Below are positions 44,535 to 47,568 of a stretch of 47,568 bases of DNA, piece after piece. This DNA is from Lysobacter antibioticus HS124 (GTDB lineage: Bacteria; Pseudomonadota; Gammaproteobacteria; Xanthomonadales; Xanthomonadaceae), in assembly GCF_000336385.2 (NCBI RefSeq), contig NZ_HG424447.1:1-47568 (forward strand). The letters are read 5' to 3'. Within the stretch, counting starts at the first letter, position 1; each line of letters starts with the position of its first letter. A program made the translations under genes and the position numbers. The notes beneath the pieces are model-generated. The model was not told where the DNA came from. It saw only the letters and a program-made list of their open reading frames with translations, and made no database searches.

Positions 44535-45998
44535 TCAGGCCCGCGTGGTCTTCTTCTTCGCCGTCGTCTTGGCCGCCGTCTTGGCCGGCGCGGCCGGGGC
44601 CGGGCCCGCATCGGCGTAGATGATGTTCTCGACCTGGCGAATGCGCGCCAGGGCGACGCTGGTCTGGGTGCGGAACTGCGCCAGCGCCATGCCGCTCAGC
44701 GGCTCCGGCGGCGGCATGGTGATCGACAGCGGATTGCGGTGCACGCCGTTGATGCGGAATTCGTAGTGCAGGTGCGGGCCGGTGGCCAGGCCGGAGCTGC
44801 CGACGTAGCCGATCACCGTGCCCTGGCCGATGCGCTGCCCTGGCTTGACCCGGCCGAAGTTGGACATGTGCCCGTACAGAGTGGTGTAGCCGCGGCCGTG
44901 ATCGAGGATCACCGCACGGCCGTAGCCGCCCTTCCAGCCGACGAACTGCACCCGCGCGTCGCCGGCGGCCATGATCGGGGTGCCGGTGCCGGCGGCGTAG
45001 TCGACGCCGGTGTGCATGCGGATCCGGCCCAGCACCGGGTGACGGCGCGAGCCGAAACCCGAGGTCAGGCGGGCGTAGGGGATCGGCATGCGGATGAAGC
45101 TCTTCTTCAGCGGACGGCCGTCGCCGGTGAAGTACTCGGCCTTGCCGCCGCGCTCGAAGCGGAAACCGGTGTGCAGCTTGCCGTCGCTGGTGAAGGTCGC
45201 CGCCAGCACCGGGCCGGTCTTGAGCAACTCGCCTTCGCGCCAGGTCTGTTCGACCACCACGCTGAAGCGGTCGTCGGCGCCGACGTCTTCGTTGAAGTCG
45301 ATGTCGTACTTGAAGATCTCGTCGGTCAGCGTGTTGATGTTGGCCGGAGTCAGGCCGACCTTGCGCGCCGAGCGGAACAGCGACTTGCCGACCTTGCCGC
45401 TGAGCACCACGGTGCGGGTCTCGGTCGGTCGGTTGATGACTTTCTGGGTGATCTTGTCGCCGGCGATGCTCAGCTCGATGCGGTGGCTGTCGTCGCGGTC
45501 GTAGCGGAAGGTGCGCAGGCTGCCGTCGACCGGCATGTCGAACGCGAGTTCGGTGCCGGGTTTCATCCGCGTCAGCGCATCTTTCGCGCCGGGCTGTTCG
45601 AGGATCTTGCTCAGGGTCGAGGCCGGGATCTCCAGATCCTCGAACACCGAGCCCAGGGTCTGGCCGCGGCCTACCCGGACCAACTGCCAACTGTCGCCGT
45701 TCTGGCCGCGCACCCGCGCCAGCGGCAGCGGCGGCAGAGCCAGCGCCAGCGACTGGCGCGGCTCATGGGCGCGCAGGGTCGGCGCGGGCTGGCTGAAGCC
45801 CGGCACGATCGCCGCGACCATCATGCCGAGGGTCGCGAACAGGCCGGCCTGCACCCACTGGCGGCCCGACCAGCGGCCGTTGAAACCATCGGAAATATGA
45901 CGCGCCAGCACGGGGCGTCGAAGCGCGGCCTCGCGCAGGGCTTTCAGGCGTTCGCGTCGTTCGGCGCCCACACTGGAAGCCTGCTCGGGTACTGTCAT
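44535..45998 (-). CDS. M23-family murein endopeptidase, MepM-like
   Basis: A 487-residue protein with a cytoplasmic basic tail, a membrane anchor (about 50-70), an OapA/LysM-like region (about 100-160), a linking domain (about 165-300) and a C-terminal M23 lysostaphin-type domain (about 318-420). Zinc-site motifs are visible: SRRHPVLGRIRMHTGVDYA with His and Asp, and GPHLHYEFR with HxH. It cuts peptidoglycan cross-links in the periplasm, like MepM. The tail ends in a Lys/Ala/Thr-rich stretch (about 465-487). ATG 45998 follows AGGGATC. A strong promoter lies upstream and a UUCG terminator downstream, so it is likely a monocistronic unit. It is divergent from tyrS. Confidence 0.93.
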   Translation of the reverse strand: MTVPEQASSVGAERRERLKALREAALRRPVLARHISDGFNGRWSGRQWVQAGLFATLGMMVAAIVPGFSQPAPTLRAHEPRQSLALALPPLPLARVRGQNGDSWQLVRVGRGQTLGSVFEDLEIPASTLSKILEQPGAKDALTRMKPGTELAFDMPVDGSLRTFRYDRDDSHRIELSIAGDKITQKVINRPTETRTVVLSGKVGKSLFRSARKVGLTPANINTLTDEIFKYDIDFNEDVGADDRFSVVVEQTWREGELLKTGPVLAATFTSDGKLHTGFRFERGGKAEYFTGDGRPLKKSFIRMPIPYARLTSGFGSRRHPVLGRIRMHTGVDYAAGTGTPIMAAGDARVQFVGWKGGYGRAVILDHGRGYTTLYGHMSNFGRVKPGQRIGQGTVIGYVGSSGLATGPHLHYEFRINGVHRNPLSITMPPPEPLSGMALAQFRTQTSVALARIRQVENIIYADAGPAPAAPAKTAAKTTAKKKTTRA

Positions 45999-46042
45999 GG
46001 ATCGATCCCTCGTTCGAGGTGTGAAGGCCGCGTTGCGGCGTT

Positions 46043-46071
46043 ACCATAGACACGCGAGTTGTACGCGTCAA
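46043..46071 (-). promoter_or_regulatory. Sigma70-type promoter of the M23 peptidase gene
   Basis: On the minus strand TTGACG (46071-46066) and TATGGT (46048-46043) are 17 bases apart, close to consensus and the best promoter seen in the window. The start codon lies 45 bases downstream. Confidence 0.65.
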
Positions 46072-46198
46072 ACCCTTGAGCTGAATGGGGTTTTCGCATC
46101 GAACGAGGCCGTTTTCGTTTAACTCCCAATTAACCTGAATCCGTGACCGATTGCGCAAAGCGCGGCCGCGGCCGACCCGACGAGTCCCAGAGTCCCCC

Positions 46199-47428
46199 GT
46201 GTCCACATCCGTACAAGAAACCCTCGACCTGATCGCCCGCGGCGCCGACGAAATCCTCAAGCTCGACGAGCTGGAGGCGCGGCTCGGCGCGTCCATGAAG
46301 GCCGGGGGCCGCCCGCTGCGCATCAAGGCCGGCTTCGACCCGACCGCGCCCGACCTGCACCTGGGCCATACCGTCCTGCTCAACAAGATGCGCCAGTTCC
46401 AGGACCTGGGGCATCAGGTGATCTTCCTGATCGGCGACTTCACCGGAATGATCGGCGACCCGACCGGCAAGAACGTCACCCGCAAGCCGCTGACCCGCGA
46501 GGACGTGCTGGCCAACGCCCAGACCTACGCCGACCAGGTGTTCAAAGTGCTGGACAAGGACCGCACCGAGGTCCGCTTCAATTCCGAGTGGTTCGGGCAG
46601 ATGGGCGCGGCCGACATGATCAAGCTGGCGGCCCAGCACACCGTGGCGCGCATGCTCGAGCGCGACGACTTCGCCAAGCGCTACGCCGCCCAGCAGCCCA
46701 TCGCGATCCACGAATTCCTCTACCCGCTGGTGCAGGGCTACGACTCGGTGGCGCTGCAGTGCGACGTCGAACTCGGCGGCACCGACCAGAAATTCAACCT
46801 GCTGATGGGCCGCGGCCTGCAGGAGCACCACGGCCAGCCGGCGCAGATCGTGCTGACCATGCCGCTGCTGGAAGGCCTGGACGGCGTCAACAAGATGTCC
46901 AAGTCGCTGGGCAACTACATCGGCATCAACGAGCCGGCGATCGATATCGTCACCAAGACGATGAGGATCGACGACGTGCTGATGTGGCGCTGGATCGACC
47001 TGCTCAGCTTCGAGATCGGCATCGCCGAGGCGGCGCGCCTGAAGGGCGAGATCGAGGCCGGCCAGCTCAACCCGCGCGACCTCAAGCTGCGCCTGGCGCG
47101 CGAACTGGCGGCGCGGTTCCACGGCGCCGCCGCGGCCGAGCAGGCGGTGGCCGGCTGGAACGCCGCGGTGCGCGGCGAGGGCGACACCGCCTTGTTGCCG
47201 CTGACCGACCTCAGCGTGCCCGCCGAGGGCCTGCGCATCGCCGCCCTGCTGACCGCGGCCGGCCTGACCCCGAGCAATTCCGAGGCCAACCGCAAGCTCA
47301 AGGAGCGCGCGGTGCGGATCGACGGCAACGTGATCGAAGACGCCCAGCAGTTGTTCGCCCCGGGCTTCGAGGGGGTGCTGGCCGTCGGCAAGCGCAATTT
47401 CGCCCGGGTGCGCCTGATCGCCGCCTGA
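46199..47428 (+). CDS. tyrS: Tyrosyl-tRNA synthetase
   Basis: A 409-residue class I synthetase of the TyrS type. The HIGH-type motif is HLGHT in [10 protein letters not shown], the tyrosine-binding [14 protein letters not shown] segment is present, KMSKS is intact as [10 protein letters not shown], and a C-terminal S4 RNA-binding domain (about 345-405) follows. GTG 46199 opens the family domain; an in-frame ATG at 46151 adds an arginine-rich leader that is unlikely. It diverges from the M23 peptidase gene and ends just before a strong terminator. Confidence 0.95.
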   Translation: MSTSVQETLDLIARGADEILKLDELEARLGASMKAGGRPLRIKAGFDPTAPDLHLGHTVLLNKMRQFQDLGHQVIFLIGDFTGMIGDPTGKNVTRKPLTREDVLANAQTYADQVFKVLDKDRTEVRFNSEWFGQMGAADMIKLAAQHTVARMLERDDFAKRYAAQQPIAIHEFLYPLVQGYDSVALQCDVELGGTDQKFNLLMGRGLQEHHGQPAQIVLTMPLLEGLDGVNKMSKSLGNYIGINEPAIDIVTKTMRIDDVLMWRWIDLLSFEIGIAEAARLKGEIEAGQLNPRDLKLRLARELAARFHGAAAAEQAVAGWNAAVRGEGDTALLPLTDLSVPAEGLRIAALLTAAGLTPSNSEANRKLKERAVRIDGNVIEDAQQLFAPGFEGVLAVGKRNFARVRLIAA

Positions 47429-47474
47429 GGCGACCGCACGCCCGATCCGGGCGCGCCCATTCAAGCGCCCGATG

Positions 47475-47501
47475 GGCCCGCGCGACTGCGCGGGCCTTTT
47501 T
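47475..47501 (+). terminator. Rho-independent terminator after tyrS
   Basis: GGCCCGCGC (47475-47483), loop GACT, and GCGCGGGCC (47488-47496) form a perfect 9-base stem followed by five T (47497-47501). It lies 46 bases past the tyrS stop codon. The remaining 67 bases hold no recognised feature; in Xanthomonas I recall an rRNA operon following tyrS, which could begin beyond the window. Confidence 0.92.
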
Positions 47502-47568
47502 CGTTCATATGGTTTCCGGGCCTGGCGGTGAATTTGCGGACCGATCCGCTGCCGTCCTGCCAGTAGCG

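Noticed and set aside
44357-44611. 84-codon frame upstream of anmK
   Set aside because: Its first part is antisense-frame sequence of the M23 gene and runs through a strong terminator; only the final 26 codons from GTG 44437 are credible as a mini-ORF.

Overview
This is a GC-rich (roughly 70%) chromosomal window that reads like a member of the Xanthomonadaceae, most probably Lysobacter or a close relative. That assignment is an inference from codon use, protein character and gene order (comM-ubiK-glnK; coaBC-dut-algC; pyrE-xthA-ampG; anmK-M23 peptidase-tyrS). No rRNA, tRNA, insertion sequence, prophage or CRISPR array is visible. Because of the high GC, nearly every real gene has long antisense or out-of-frame shadows, which are left out.

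Left end (1-662): non-coding sequence with a (CGGCAA)7 microsatellite. Region 663-7459 is the most distinctive part. A cNMP-binding GGDEF protein is followed at once by a membrane protein with a class III cyclase-like domain and a large TPR region. Next come a convergently transcribed 125-residue precursor with a nitrile-hydratase-type (NHLP-like) leader, a divergent SagB-type FMN dehydrogenase and a nitronate monooxygenase-family enzyme. Together they look like a compact cassette for a ribosomally made, modified peptide. The precursor, cyclase and dehydrogenase match families I remember from TIGRFAMs as a 'putative peptide modification system', for which I know of no characterised product.

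7460-16555: a REP-like hairpin element, a 968-residue LysM protein without a signal peptide, a TPR-PAS membrane protein, a small exported protein, and a MocR-type regulator divergent from an EamA transporter. 16662-22745: comM, ubiK, an orphan glnK, a LysR regulator divergent from a YeiH-type exporter, and lipoprotein superoxide dismutase sodC. 22746-29897: a non-coding tract with unusual palindromes, then polyamine synthesis (speE, speA) around an M48 metalloprotease, a YciI protein, a beta-hydroxyacid dehydrogenase and a small membrane protein.

30135-47428 is mainly housekeeping: a SPOR protein and argS, radC, coenzyme A synthesis as two overlapping ORFs (coaC, coaB) rather than the usual fusion, dut, a membrane-anchored phosphomannomutase (algC), pyrE with an acetyltransferase, xthA and ampG, an RHH-like small protein, anmK with a duplicated start region, an M23 endopeptidase and tyrS. 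AmpG, AnmK and the M23 peptidase form a thematic group around peptidoglycan turnover and recycling.
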